Positions 8,654 to 16,946 of a stretch of 38,105 nt of DNA are shown in pieces; positions within the stretch are counted from its first letter, which is position 1; the number at the start of each line of letters is the position of its first letter. A model generated the notes under the pieces. It worked only from the letters and a program-made list of their open reading frames with translations, was not told where the DNA came from and did no database searches. The stretch comes from Oscillospiraceae bacterium. GTDB taxonomy: Bacteria; Bacillota; Clostridia; Oscillospirales; Oscillospiraceae. The position numbers and the translations under genes were made by a program. Location of the stretch: assembly GCA_016286665.1 (NCBI GenBank), contig JAEETX010000018.1:1-38105 (forward strand). Reading direction: 5' to 3'.

Positions 8654-9556
8654 TTATCCGTTCTCCGTTCCCGCGATCTCCATGATCTTTTTCAGGCGGT
8701 AGTTCAGGGTGGATTTGGTGACGGGTGGGACCGCCAGAGCTCCCAGCTGGCTCAGGTTCAGCTCCGGGTGCTCCGAACGCAGCTTCGCCGCTTCCCGAAG
8801 CTTGGGACTGAGAGCGGCCAGCTCCCCCCGTTCCTCCAGGCGGCGGATGGCAGCCAGCTGGCTCAGGGCGGCGTTCACCGTCTTGTCCAGGTTGGCCTCG
8901 TCGCAGTTGAGGCGGCGGTTGACGCCGTTGAGCACCTCCTTCTCCACCTTGGCGTTCATCAGCGCCAGGGCCGCCATGGGGGCCCCCAGGAGGGTCAGCA
9001 GGTCCTCGATGGCCTCGCTGTGCTTGAAATAGAGGACATAATTCCCGCTCCGGCGGAGGCTGCCGGGGCGGAATTCCATCTCCCGCAGCATGGCTGCCAC
9101 CTCGCGGGAGACGCTGTAGTGGCTGGTGATGAGCTCCAGATGGTAGCTCTTGGAGGGATTCACCATGCTGCCCCCCGCCAGGAACGCCCCCCGCAGGAAG
9201 GAGGCGCGGCAGCAGTCCTCCTCCAGCACGCCCAGGTTCACATGGTGGGCGGGATTGCGCTCCAGCTCGCAGCCGAAAAGCTCGCACAGCCGGCGCAGCT
9301 TCTCCGGGTCCCGGATGCTCAGGCTCAGCTTCCCCCGCTCCTCGTCATGCCGCTCGTCCGGGGTCAGGGCGGCGGCCTTTTTCAGCAGCTTTTCCGTCCG
9401 CTGCAGGAAAGCCCGGTGCTCCGTCAGGATGCGGACGCCGGAGGAAGTGAAGCTGTTGCAGAACAGGAGGATGCCGTAGAGCTCTGCGCGGACGCAGCAG
9501 GCTTTCGCCAGGCTCGCCCGGCACAGCTCCGTCTTTGTCTCGGACGCAAAGGACAT
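8654..9556 (-). CDS. whiA: WhiA, DNA-binding cell division/sporulation regulator
   Basis: A 300-residue protein that fits WhiA along its length: a LAGLIDADG-endonuclease-derived N-terminal domain (with the decayed motif FLRGAFLAGGSM near residue 120) and a C-terminal helix-turn-helix ending in TKSTLNYRLKKIMEIA. In Actinobacteria WhiA controls sporulation genes. In Firmicutes it affects chromosome segregation and division, without clear evidence of transcription control. It starts 3 bases after rapZ ends, as the last gene of the hprK-murB-rapZ-whiA run, the usual whiA neighbourhood. The customary upstream yvcK/mgfK gene is absent. Confidence 0.95.
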   Translation of the reverse strand: MSFASETKTELCRASLAKACCVRAELYGILLFCNSFTSSGVRILTEHRAFLQRTEKLLKKAAALTPDERHDEERGKLSLSIRDPEKLRRLCELFGCELERNPAHHVNLGVLEEDCCRASFLRGAFLAGGSMVNPSKSYHLELITSHYSVSREVAAMLREMEFRPGSLRRSGNYVLYFKHSEAIEDLLTLLGAPMAALALMNAKVEKEVLNGVNRRLNCDEANLDKTVNAALSQLAAIRRLEERGELAALSPKLREAAKLRSEHPELNLSQLGALAVPPVTKSTLNYRLKKIMEIAGTENG

Positions 9557-9559
9557 GGT

Positions 9560-10411
9560 TCACCTCAGTTCCCTGTGGACGCAGTCCGCCGGGCAGCCCA
9601 ACGCCCGGAGCTGCTCCGTCAAAAGCTCGGCGACGACCACGCTGCGGTGCCGCCCCCCGGTGCAGCCGATGGCCAGCAGCAGGCCGGTCTTTCCCTCCGC
9701 CCGGTATTTCGGCAGCAGGAAGGTGAGCATATCCATCAGCTTCTCCAGGAACTCCCCCGTGGCCGGGGAAGCGCAGACATAGTCCCGCACCGGCGCGTCC
9801 AGCCCCGTCTGGTTTTTCAGCTCCTCCACATAGAAGGGGTTGGGCAGGAAGCGCACGTCCATCACCAGGTCCGCCCCGGCGGGGATGCCGTTTTTGAAGC
9901 CGAAGGAGCAGACATGGAGGAAAACGCTGTCCGTATCCTCCGCGGGGAAAAAGGAGCTGAGCTTCATTTTCAGGCTGGCCCAATTGAGGCCGGAGGTATC
10001 CACCACGTGGTCCGCCAGCTCCCGCAGGGGGGCCAGGGCCGCCATTTCCTTCCGGATCGCACCGCTGAGGTCGCCGCCCCGGGGGTCCAGGGGGTGGCGG
10101 TGCCGGGTCTCCTTGTAGCGGTTGACGATGACCTGCTCCGAGGCCTCCAGGAACAGCACCTGCAGGGGCCTCGTCTGGCGCAGCTGGCGGATATGCTCCG
10201 CCAGGCCGCCGATATCCCGGCGGCCCCGGATGTCGCTCACAAGGGCCACCCGGTCATACTTCCCCTCCGCCGCCATGACCAGCTCCATGAAGCCGTCCAG
10301 CAGCTCCGGGGGCAGATTGTCCACGCAGAAAAAGCCCATGTCCTCCAGGATGCCCGCCGCCTGGCTCTTGCCCGCGCCGCTGAGCCCCGTGATCAGCACG
10401 AATTCCTTCAT
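9560..10411 (-). CDS. rapZ: RapZ (YvcJ) nucleotide-binding protein
   Basis: A 283-residue protein of RapZ/YvcJ length. The Walker A motif GLSGAGKS lies at residues 9-16, and the C-terminal domain has the characteristic GCTGGRHRSV. In Enterobacteria RapZ is the RNA-binding adaptor that directs RNase E to the GlmZ sRNA and so controls glucosamine-6-phosphate synthesis. In Firmicutes YvcJ hydrolyses GTP and affects competence, and its RNA role is unproven. Its start overlaps the murB stop by four bases (ATGA), so translation is probably coupled. The link to wall precursor control fits its position between murB and whiA. Confidence 0.95.
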   Translation of the reverse strand: MKEFVLITGLSGAGKSQAAGILEDMGFFCVDNLPPELLDGFMELVMAAEGKYDRVALVSDIRGRRDIGGLAEHIRQLRQTRPLQVLFLEASEQVIVNRYKETRHRHPLDPRGGDLSGAIRKEMAALAPLRELADHVVDTSGLNWASLKMKLSSFFPAEDTDSVFLHVCSFGFKNGIPAGADLVMDVRFLPNPFYVEELKNQTGLDAPVRDYVCASPATGEFLEKLMDMLTFLLPKYRAEGKTGLLLAIGCTGGRHRSVVVAELLTEQLRALGCPADCVHRELR

Positions 10412-11304
10412 AGTATCTTGATCTCCGGTTCCAGGAGGACGCCGCTCCGGTCAAGGACCGTCTTCTGTACATCCTCCAATAGTTTTTTCACGTCCGACGC
10501 CGTGGCTCCGCCCCGGTTCACCACGAAGCCCGCGTGCTTTTCGCTCACCTGTGCGCCGCCCACGGCGTAGCCCTTCAGGCCCGCCTGATCGATCAGGGCG
10601 GCGGCGTAGCCATCCCTGGGCCGCTTGAAAGCGCTGCCCGCGCTGGGCCACTCCAGGGGCTGGGAGGCCTTCCGCTTCTCCGTCAGCTCCCGGCAGCGGG
10701 CCCTGATTGCCTCCCGGTCTCCGGCCCGCAGCTGCAGCTCCGCCCGCAGGATCACGTCCTCCGGCCCGAAGCGGCTGTGCCGGTAGCGGAAATCCAGCGC
10801 CTCCCCCGCGGCTGTGCGCTGCCGCAGTTCCCCGTCCAGATAGGTCACGGCGGCCGTCACGTCCTTCATCTCCCCGCCGTAGGCCCCGGCGTTCATGATG
10901 AGAGCGCCCCCCAGGGTGCCGGGGATGCCGTAGGCAAATTCCAGGCCCGTCAGCCCCTCCTCCGCGGCGAAAGAAGCCAGCTTCGTCAGGCCTGCGCCGC
11001 AGGCGGCGACGAGCTTTTCTCCCTGCCGCGCCGTCTCCTGCGCCCGCCGGGTGACGATCACGGCCCCCTTCACCCCCTCGTCGGGGGCCAGCACATTGGA
11101 GCCGTTGCCCAGCAGCAGAGGCTTCACCCCCAGGCTGCGCAGCAGCGCGCAGAGGGAAGCCAGCTCCTCCCCCGAAGAGGGGAGCAGCAGCAGCTCCGCC
11201 GGGCCGCCGATGCCGAAGGAGGTGTAGTTTCGCAGGGGCTCCCCTTCCCGCGCTTCCAGCGCCGGGAGGACCCGGCGCAGCTCCCGCAGCAGGGCTTCAG
11301 CCAT
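10408..11304 (-). CDS. murB: UDP-N-acetylenolpyruvoylglucosamine reductase
   Basis: A 298-residue FAD enzyme that reduces UDP-GlcNAc-enolpyruvate to UDP-MurNAc with NADPH, the second committed step of peptidoglycan precursor synthesis in the cytosol. Visible signatures are NYTSFGIGGPAELLLLP (FAD-binding PCMH start), YGIPGTLGGALIMNAGAYGG (flavin pyrophosphate loop) and the C-terminal SEKHAGFVVN segment. The length and the lack of the extra loop fit the type IIa form of Firmicutes. The start overlaps the hprK end by eight bases and has GAAGGAGG inside hprK. It is coupled to rapZ downstream. Confidence 0.96.
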   Translation of the reverse strand: MAEALLRELRRVLPALEAREGEPLRNYTSFGIGGPAELLLLPSSGEELASLCALLRSLGVKPLLLGNGSNVLAPDEGVKGAVIVTRRAQETARQGEKLVAACGAGLTKLASFAAEEGLTGLEFAYGIPGTLGGALIMNAGAYGGEMKDVTAAVTYLDGELRQRTAAGEALDFRYRHSRFGPEDVILRAELQLRAGDREAIRARCRELTEKRKASQPLEWPSAGSAFKRPRDGYAAALIDQAGLKGYAVGGAQVSEKHAGFVVNRGGATASDVKKLLEDVQKTVLDRSGVLLEPEIKIL

Positions 11305-12250
11305 TGCCGCCCTCCTTCATGCTCTCGGCGAAGTGCCGGTTGATGCGCTCCGTGAATTCCTGGGCGCTGTTGTAACCCAGCTTCTTCTGCCGGTTGTTCA
11401 TGGCGGCCACCTCGATGATGACGGCCAGGTTCCGCCCCGGCTTGACCGGGATCTTCATGATGGGCACCTGCACCCCCAGCAGGGTGGTATATTGGTTCTC
11501 CAGCCCCAGCCGGTCATACATCATGCCGTCCTGCCAGGTCTCGATATTGATGATGAGGTCCAGCTCCTGGCGGCTCTTGATGGCGCCCATGCCGAACAGG
11601 CGCATCACGTCCACCACGCCGATGCCCCGGAGCTCGATGTAGTGCTGGATCAGGGGGGGCGACTCGGCAAAGAGGGTCTTGTAGGAAATCTTCTTGATCT
11701 CCACCGCGTCGTCGGCAATGAGGCGGTGGCCCCGCTTCACCAGCTCGATGGCCGTCTCGCTCTTGCCCACGCCGCTCTCCCCGGTGATGAGGATGCCCTC
11801 GCCGTAGACCTCCAGCATGGTGCCGTGGCGGGTGATGCGGGGACCCAGATAGATGTTCAGGGTGGTGATCAGCTCCGCCTCCAGGACGGAGGTATCCAGC
11901 TCCGTAGCCAGCAGGCTCACCTGATACATTTCCGCCATCTCCAGGCACTCCGGGTAGATCTGCATGTCGTGACAGATGATGAGGGCGGGGATATGCCGCT
12001 TCATCAGCTCGGCGAAGATCTTCCGCCGCTCCGTGGAGGGCAGCGTCTTCAGGTACATGATCTCCACCGTGCCCATGAGCTGGATGCGCTCGTTGTCAAA
12101 ATGGCTGAAGAAGCCCACCAGCTGCATGCCGGGCCGGTTCAGGTCCGGCGTGACGATGCGCACATCCTCAAAATCCGGGGGCGTATAGACCTTTTTCAGG
12201 CCGAATTCCTCCACCAGCAGGGACAGCTTGACGCTGTATCTCGGCTCCAT
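11297..12250 (-). CDS. hprK: HPr kinase/phosphorylase
   Basis: A 317-residue bifunctional enzyme that phosphorylates HPr (and Crh) on Ser46 and removes that phosphate, the central sensor step of carbon catabolite control in low-GC Gram-positives. The Walker A motif GESGVGKS lies at residues 158-165, a catalytic-loop His at 143 (TRHGTMLE), and the Asp pair DDA at 181-183. The C-terminal KPGRNLAVIIEVAAMN matches the regulatory K3 region. An AGGAGG sits 11 bases before the ATG. It is the first gene of the operon and has its own promoter in the divergent region shared with yceD. No HPr or Crh gene is in the window. Confidence 0.96.
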   Translation of the reverse strand: MEPRYSVKLSLLVEEFGLKKVYTPPDFEDVRIVTPDLNRPGMQLVGFFSHFDNERIQLMGTVEIMYLKTLPSTERRKIFAELMKRHIPALIICHDMQIYPECLEMAEMYQVSLLATELDTSVLEAELITTLNIYLGPRITRHGTMLEVYGEGILITGESGVGKSETAIELVKRGHRLIADDAVEIKKISYKTLFAESPPLIQHYIELRGIGVVDVMRLFGMGAIKSRQELDLIINIETWQDGMMYDRLGLENQYTTLLGVQVPIMKIPVKPGRNLAVIIEVAAMNNRQKKLGYNSAQEFTERINRHFAESMKEGGNG

Positions 12251-12300
12251 GACCTCGGACCTCCTTTTTCCCGTTCAGGAACAATACTCCACTATTATAA

Positions 12301-12329
12301 ATATTACCCATCCAGGAAAGCATTTGCAA
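12301..12329 (-). promoter_or_regulatory. Sigma-A promoter of the hprK operon
   Basis: On the minus strand, TTGCAA (12324-12329) and TAATAT (12301-12306) are separated by exactly 17 bases, about 50 bases upstream of the hprK start. A second TATAAT just downstream is too far from this -35 to pair with it. Confidence 0.7.
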
Positions 12330-12363
12330 GGGAAAAATGTGACGAAAGAAAAGAAGAAAGTAT

Positions 12364-12392
12364 TTGACAAAGAGAGGGATATCCTCTATAAT
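12364..12392 (+). promoter_or_regulatory. Consensus sigma-A promoter of yceD-rpmF
   Basis: A perfect TTGACA (12364-12369) and a perfect TATAAT (12387-12392) are separated by 17 bases. This is the strongest promoter visible in the window, as expected for a ribosomal protein transcript. It lies 55 bases upstream of the yceD start. Confidence 0.92.
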
Positions 12393-12447
12393 AGGCAGGC
12401 TAAAAGCCAGGAAACAAATCGGTTTTTCATCCGGACAGGAGCCCAGC

Positions 12448-12951
12448 ATGACGCAACTCAACATCAAAGAGCTGCTCCGGGGTGACGGGGCGCTCCCCTT
12501 TGCCTGCGAAGTGGACCCGGCAGGGCTGGAATTCCCCTCCATCCTCCGCTATGCGTCGCCCCTGACGGCGTCGGGCAGCGTCCGTTCCTCCGCCGGTCTC
12601 CTGACCCTGACCGGCGAAGTGCGCGTTTCCCTCCGCTGCCGCTGCGACCGCTGCGGGCGGGAATATGCGTGGGAATATGCCGGCGCGCTGGACACCGTGC
12701 TGGTCACGGAGCACCAGGATGAAGAAGACCCGGATGTGTTTCTTGTGCAGGATGACTGCGTGGACCTGGAGGAGATCGTGACGACCGCATTCGTTCTGGG
12801 GCTGGACAGCAAGACGCTCTGCCGTCCCGACTGCAAGGGGGTTTGCCCCCGCTGCGGGCACAACCTCAACGATGGGCCCTGTGCCTGCCGGCCGGAAGCA
12901 GATTCCCCGTTCGCTGTCTTAGGACAGCTGTTAAATGATAATGAAGATTGA
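12448..12951 (+). CDS. yceD: YceD family protein (DUF177)
   Basis: A 167-residue soluble protein of the DUF177/YceD family, almost always encoded directly before rpmF. In plants and Escherichia coli the family is linked to 23S rRNA accumulation and ribosome assembly. The N-terminal MTQLNIKELL and the central CRCDRCGREY, with a later CRPDCKGVCPRCGHNLNDGPC cluster split over two segments, suggest a zinc-binding core. The start at 12448 is preferred over an in-frame ATG at 12364 because that one lies in the -35 box, whereas AGGAG precedes 12448 at normal spacing. It shares a transcript with rpmF, 15 bases downstream. Confidence 0.9.
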   Translation: MTQLNIKELLRGDGALPFACEVDPAGLEFPSILRYASPLTASGSVRSSAGLLTLTGEVRVSLRCRCDRCGREYAWEYAGALDTVLVTEHQDEEDPDVFLVQDDCVDLEEIVTTAFVLGLDSKTLCRPDCKGVCPRCGHNLNDGPCACRPEADSPFAVLGQLLNDNED

Positions 12952-12966
12952 TCAGGAGGTGTCATA

Positions 12967-13155
12967 ATGGCTGTTCCGAAGAGAAAGGTTTCCAAGGCTA
13001 GGAGAGACAAGCGCCGTTCTTCCGTGTGGAAGCTGGAGGCGCCCGCCCTCGTTGCCTGCCCCAAGTGCGGGGCCTACCATCTGCCGCACAGAGTCTGCAA
13101 GAAGTGCGGGACCTACAACGGCAAGACGGTGCTTGCGGTCGACGAAGCGAAGTAA
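12967..13155 (+). CDS. rpmF: 50S ribosomal protein L32
   Basis: A 62-residue L32 with the standard N-terminus MAVPKRKVSKARRDKRRS and the zinc-ribbon cysteines CPKCG and CKKCG in its second half, i.e. the zinc-binding form. It follows yceD with an AGGAGGTG site 8 bases before the ATG and is followed by a terminator, giving a compact two-gene transcript. Confidence 0.97.
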   Translation: MAVPKRKVSKARRDKRRSSVWKLEAPALVACPKCGAYHLPHRVCKKCGTYNGKTVLAVDEAK

Positions 13156-13168
13156 GGCGATTTGCGTA

Positions 13169-13199
13169 ACAGAGGGGGCTACCATCCCCCTCTGTTTTC
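13169..13199 (+). terminator. Terminator after rpmF
   Basis: The arms ACAGAGGGGG and CCCCCTCTGT close around CTACCAT and are followed by TTTT. It separates yceD-rpmF from the DUF512 gene, although read-through into that gene is possible because no clear promoter follows. Confidence 0.85.
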
Positions 13200-13236
13200 A
13201 TTACCCGAAATCCCCGCCGGGAAAGGAGGCCCCGAC

Positions 13237-14541
13237 ATGGCACAGGTCGTCACCCGCGTAGACCCCGGCTCCCCCGCCGCCAAGGCGGGGCTGAAGCCCG
13301 GCGACACGCTCCTCAGCATCAACGGTCACGAGATAAGGGACGTGCTGGATTACCGCTATTACTGCGAAAGCGCGAAGCTGGCGCTGGAATTCCGCCGGGA
13401 GGAAAAGGTCCTCCGCAGGAAGCTGCGCAAGGGGGAAAGCGAACCCCTGGGACTGGATTTCGAGAGCTATCTCATGGACAAGCCCCGCTCCTGCGTCAAC
13501 CACTGTCTGTTCTGCTTCATCGACCAGCTGCCCAAGGGGATGCGCCAGACCCTGTATTTCAAGGACGACGACGCCCGCCTCAGCTTCCTCCAGGGCAACT
13601 ACATCACCCTCACGAACCTCTCGCCCCGGGAGCAGCAGCGGATCATGGACCTGCGCATCAGCCCCATCAACGTCTCCGTCCAGGCCACGGACCCGGAGGT
13701 GCGCTGCCGGCTGCTGGGCAATCCCCGCGCGGGGGAATGCTATGAGATCATGCGCCGCTTCGCCGAAAGGCGCATCCACATGGACTGCCAGATCGTGGTC
13801 TGCCCCGGTCTGAACGACGGGGAAACGCTGCAGAAAACCATGGAGGACCTGGCGGCCCTCTATCCCCAGGTGAGCAGCGTCAGCGTGGTGCCCGTGGGCC
13901 TGACGAAGCACCGGCAGGGCCTGGCGGAGCTGACGCCGGTGGACGAGCGCATCGCCGGAGAGATCATCGACCGGGTGGACGCCTTCGGGGCGGAATGCCT
14001 GAAAAAAACGGGCAGCCGCATCTTCGCCTGCGGGGACGAGCTGTACCGCAAGGCGGGACGGGAGACCCCCGACTGGGATTATTACGAGGGCTTCCCCCAG
14101 TTTGAAAACGGGGTGGGCATGCTGCGGAGCCTGGAGGATGAATTCACCGAGGCCCTGGCGGCGCGGCCGGAAGCGCCGGACCCCACGCCCTTCGCCGTGG
14201 CTACCGGCGGGGCTGCTTATCCACTTTTTCAGAAACTTCTTCAACTTTTGGCCGATTCGTGTTATTCTGTAGAGGGAAAGCTCTACGGCATCCGAAACGA
14301 CTTTTTCGGGGAGAGCGTCAACGTGGCGGGTCTCCTCACGGGGCGGGACCTGATCGCCCAGCTTCGGGGAAAAGCGCTGGGAGAAAGGCTGCTCATCAGC
14401 ATTTCCATGCTGCGCTACGGCGGGGACGTTTTTCTGGACGACACGCCCCTTTCCGCCGTGTCGGAGGCCCTGGGGGTCCCGGTGATCCCCGTTCCCAACG
14501 ACGGAGAGGCCGTGCTGCGGGCTTTCCTGAATCTGAAATGA
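13237..14541 (+). CDS. DUF512 protein with PDZ and radical-SAM-like domains
   Basis: A 434-residue protein. Residues 1-70 form a PDZ-like domain (VDPGSPAAKAGLKPGDTLLSING). Then comes a radical-SAM-type iron-sulfur motif, C86-x3-C90-x2-C93 (CVNHCLFC), followed by FIDQLPKGMRQTLYFKDDD, which is diagnostic of the DUF512 family. A DUF512 C-terminal domain (about 280-434) completes it. The family is widespread in Clostridia and cyanobacteria and is regularly encoded next to der; its reaction is unknown. The start at 13237 is chosen because GGGAAAGGAGG precedes it, while an earlier in-frame ATG would overlap the rpmF terminator. It ends 9 bases before der. Confidence 0.9.
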   Translation: MAQVVTRVDPGSPAAKAGLKPGDTLLSINGHEIRDVLDYRYYCESAKLALEFRREEKVLRRKLRKGESEPLGLDFESYLMDKPRSCVNHCLFCFIDQLPKGMRQTLYFKDDDARLSFLQGNYITLTNLSPREQQRIMDLRISPINVSVQATDPEVRCRLLGNPRAGECYEIMRRFAERRIHMDCQIVVCPGLNDGETLQKTMEDLAALYPQVSSVSVVPVGLTKHRQGLAELTPVDERIAGEIIDRVDAFGAECLKKTGSRIFACGDELYRKAGRETPDWDYYEGFPQFENGVGMLRSLEDEFTEALAARPEAPDPTPFAVATGGAAYPLFQKLLQLLADSCYSVEGKLYGIRNDFFGESVNVAGLLTGRDLIAQLRGKALGERLLISISMLRYGGDVFLDDTPLSAVSEALGVPVIPVPNDGEAVLRAFLNLK

Positions 14542-14550
14542 GGTTGACCA

Positions 14551-15885
14551 ATGGGAAGAAAACCCCTGATCGCCATCGTCGGCAGGCCCAACGTGGGCAA
14601 ATCTCTCCTGTTCAATAAGCTGGCCGGGCAGCGCATCAGCATCGTGGAGGACACCCCCGGCGTCACCCGGGACCGGCTCTATGCCGACGCGGAGTGGCGG
14701 GGGCGGACCTTCACCATGGTGGACACTGGCGGCATCGAGCCCAACACCGACAATGAGCTGCTGCTGTTCATGCGGGAACAGGCGCGGATCGCCATCGACA
14801 CGGCGGACGTGATCGTGCTGGTGACGGATATCCGCACCGGCGTCACCGCCGCGGACATGGACGTGGCCAATATGCTGCTGAAATCCAAAAAGAACGTGGT
14901 GCTGGCGGTCAACAAAATGGATTCCGTGGGTCCCGTGGACCCGGATTATTATGAATTCTACAACCTGGGCCTGGGAGAGCCCATCGCCGTCTCCGCCGTC
15001 CACGGCCACGGCACCGGCGACCTGCTGGACGCCTGCTTCGCCTACTTTCCCCCGGAGGAGGAGGACGAGGAGGAATCCGACCTCATCAAGGTCGCCGTCA
15101 TCGGGCGGCCCAACGTGGGCAAAAGCTCCCTGGTGAACCGCATCCTGGGCGAGGAGCGGGTCATCGTCTCCGACATGGCGGGCACCACCAGGGACGCGGT
15201 GGACGCCTATTTCGAGAATGACCGGGGAAAATACCTCTTCATCGACACCGCCGGGCTCCGCAGGAAAAGCAAGGTGGAGGATCGGGTGGAGAAATTCAGC
15301 ACCATGCGCTCCCAGGCCGCCGTGGAGCGCTCCGACGTGTGCCTCCTGATGCTGGACGCCAGGGACGGCGTGACCGAGCAGGACACCAAGGTGGCGGGCC
15401 TGGCCCATGAGGCCGGCAAGGCCTGCATCATCGTGGTGAATAAGTGGGACCTGGTGGACAAGGACACCAAAACCATGGACAAGCAGCGGGAGGATATCCG
15501 CAAGGGGCTGGTGTTCATGCCCTACGCCCCCATCGTCTTCATCTCCGCCCTCACGGGGCAGCGGGTCGGGCGGCTCTTCGAGCTCATCAACTACGTCAAC
15601 GACCAGAGCGCCATGCGCATCCCCACCGGCACCCTCAACAGTCTGCTGGGGGACGCGGTCGCCCGCGTGCAGCCCCCCACGGACAAGGGGCGGCGGCTGA
15701 AGCTCTATTACATGACCCAGACGGGGGTGCGGCCCCCCACCTTCATCATCTTCTGCAACGATCGGGAGCTTTTCCATTTCTCCTATCAGCGCTACCTGGA
15801 AAATCAGCTCCGCAGCGTTTTCGGGCTGGAGGGCACCCCCATCCGCCTGATCGTCCGACAGCGGGGCGAATCCGCCGATCTGTGA
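14551..15885 (+). CDS. der: Ribosome biogenesis GTPase Der (EngA)
   Basis: A 444-residue tandem GTPase needed for 50S subunit maturation. Both G domains are intact. The first has GRPNVGKSLLFN (residues ~11-22), DTPGVTRD and NKMD; the second has GRPNVGKSSLVNRI near residue 185, DTAGLRRK and NKWD. The C-terminal KH-like domain runs from about 355 to the end (RRLKLYYMTQTGVRPPTFIIF). The length matches the family. The ribosome binding site is weak (GAGG). It lies between DUF512 and a PlsY-like gene, an arrangement frequent in Clostridia. Confidence 0.97.
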   Translation: MGRKPLIAIVGRPNVGKSLLFNKLAGQRISIVEDTPGVTRDRLYADAEWRGRTFTMVDTGGIEPNTDNELLLFMREQARIAIDTADVIVLVTDIRTGVTAADMDVANMLLKSKKNVVLAVNKMDSVGPVDPDYYEFYNLGLGEPIAVSAVHGHGTGDLLDACFAYFPPEEEDEEESDLIKVAVIGRPNVGKSSLVNRILGEERVIVSDMAGTTRDAVDAYFENDRGKYLFIDTAGLRRKSKVEDRVEKFSTMRSQAAVERSDVCLLMLDARDGVTEQDTKVAGLAHEAGKACIIVVNKWDLVDKDTKTMDKQREDIRKGLVFMPYAPIVFISALTGQRVGRLFELINYVNDQSAMRIPTGTLNSLLGDAVARVQPPTDKGRRLKLYYMTQTGVRPPTFIIFCNDRELFHFSYQRYLENQLRSVFGLEGTPIRLIVRQRGESADL

Positions 15886-15909
15886 CCTTGGAAAGGAGAA
15901 CGTGAGAAC

Positions 15910-16566
15910 ATGATGGTATTATCCGTATTCCTTATCGCGGTGCTGTCCTATGCCCTCAGTCTGCTGGACGTCTGCGGCCTCGTGAGCAGGCTGGCCTTCA
16001 AGGACCCCGCTCCCGGCGACGCGCGCGTGGACTACTTTTTCCTCTACCGGAAGCACAAGTGGATGGGCGTGGGCTATGCCCTGGTGGCCGATCTGCTGCG
16101 CGCCCTGGTCACGGTGCTCATCGGCGGGATGCTGATGAAGGGGTCGGGCTTCCCCTCCGTGGGCAAGCTGCTGGCCCTCCTGTTCTCCCTCATCGGCCAG
16201 GCCATGCCCCTGCTGCCTCTGGAGCGGGGGCTGAGCTCCAAGCGGGAGCTGATCTTCCCGGCGCTGACGCTGCTGTTCGTGGACTGGCGTCTTTTCCTGG
16301 TCTGCGTGGCCCTGGCGGTGCTGGTGATGGCGCTCACGGGCAACCGCGCCCTCATGGCCGCGGCGGCTGCTGTCGCCATGCCCCTGTTCACCCTCATTTT
16401 CGGCGGATGGTGGCTGAAGGTCGTGCTGGCTCTTTTCTGCGCCGCCGCCCTGATCTACTGCTATTGGGACGAGCTGGCGGACGTTTTCACCGGCAGGGGC
16501 GCGAAGAAAAACGCGAAGAAGCGTCCGGCCGACGAGGATGCGCAAAAGCCCGGAAGCGGCAAATAG
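15910..16566 (+). CDS. PlsY-like membrane protein without the catalytic motifs
   Basis: A 218-residue protein with about five hydrophobic helices and a basic, hydrophilic tail (GAKKNAKKRPADEDAQKP). Its position directly after der, its length and the helix spacing match PlsY, the acyl-phosphate:glycerol-3-phosphate acyltransferase. The three PlsY signature loops are altered: the GSGNxGxTN loop is replaced by RVDYFFLYRKHKWMGVGYA, DxxKG by DLLRA, and GHxxP by GQAMP with no GGK afterwards. It is therefore probably a non-catalytic relative, or a protein that has only kept the fold. AAAGGAG lies 11 bases before the first of two ATG codons. Homology to PlsY is inference from pattern and context. Confidence 0.55.
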   Translation: MMVLSVFLIAVLSYALSLLDVCGLVSRLAFKDPAPGDARVDYFFLYRKHKWMGVGYALVADLLRALVTVLIGGMLMKGSGFPSVGKLLALLFSLIGQAMPLLPLERGLSSKRELIFPALTLLFVDWRLFLVCVALAVLVMALTGNRALMAAAAAVAMPLFTLIFGGWWLKVVLALFCAAALIYCYWDELADVFTGRGAKKNAKKRPADEDAQKPGSGK

Positions 16567-16573
16567 GCATACA

Positions 16574-16608
16574 AAAATTTCCGGGAGGCTTCTCCCGGAA
16601 ATTTTCTT
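16574..16608. terminator. Bidirectional terminator between the PlsY-like gene and rpmB
   Basis: A perfect 14-bp stem (AAAATTTCCGGGAG with CTCCCGGAAATTTT) around GCTT. It has T-runs on both strands, so it can stop plus-strand transcription from the der cluster and minus-strand transcription from rpmB. Confidence 0.88.
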
Positions 16609-16651
16609 CGGTCTCAGTTTCAGGTCCCCGAGGGGACGACAGGGCGATGAC

Positions 16652-16840
16652 TCAAATCGCGCGGGTGACCTTGCCGCTGCGGAGGCACCGAGTGCAGGCA
16701 TACACGTGGACAGGCTTGCCGTCTACGATCGCCTTGACACGCTTCACATTGGGCTTCCAGGTCCGATTGGCACGCCGATGGGAATGGCTGACCTTGATGC
16801 CGAAAGAAATGCCCTTGTCACAGAATTCACATTTTGCCAT
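16652..16840 (-). CDS. rpmB: 50S ribosomal protein L28
   Basis: A 62-residue L28: MAKCEFCDKGISFGIKVSHSH, cut here to its first motifs CEFC and SHSHRRANR, with the second pair CTRC near the C-terminus. The two CxxC pairs mark the zinc-binding form. The start at 16840 is chosen over a GTG nine bases upstream because AAGGAGG is 8 bases before this ATG and overlaps the GTG option. It is transcribed alone, divergently from the RluA-type gene, from a clear sigma-A promoter. Confidence 0.96.
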   Translation of the reverse strand: MAKCEFCDKGISFGIKVSHSHRRANRTWKPNVKRVKAIVDGKPVHVYACTRCLRSGKVTRAI

Positions 16841-16888
16841 TTGCCGCACCTCCTTAAGCGTTTTATGCGTTTTATGAACAGCTAGATA

Positions 16889-16917
16889 ATATTAGCAGAA
16901 GCCTCCCGAAAATGCAA
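16889..16917 (-). promoter_or_regulatory. Sigma-A promoter of rpmB
   Basis: On the minus strand, TTGCAT (16912-16917) and TAATAT (16889-16894) are separated by 17 bases, about 48 bases upstream of the rpmB start. Confidence 0.8.
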
Positions 16918-16946
16918 GAGTTTTTTTCAAAAAAGGAAAATCCGCG

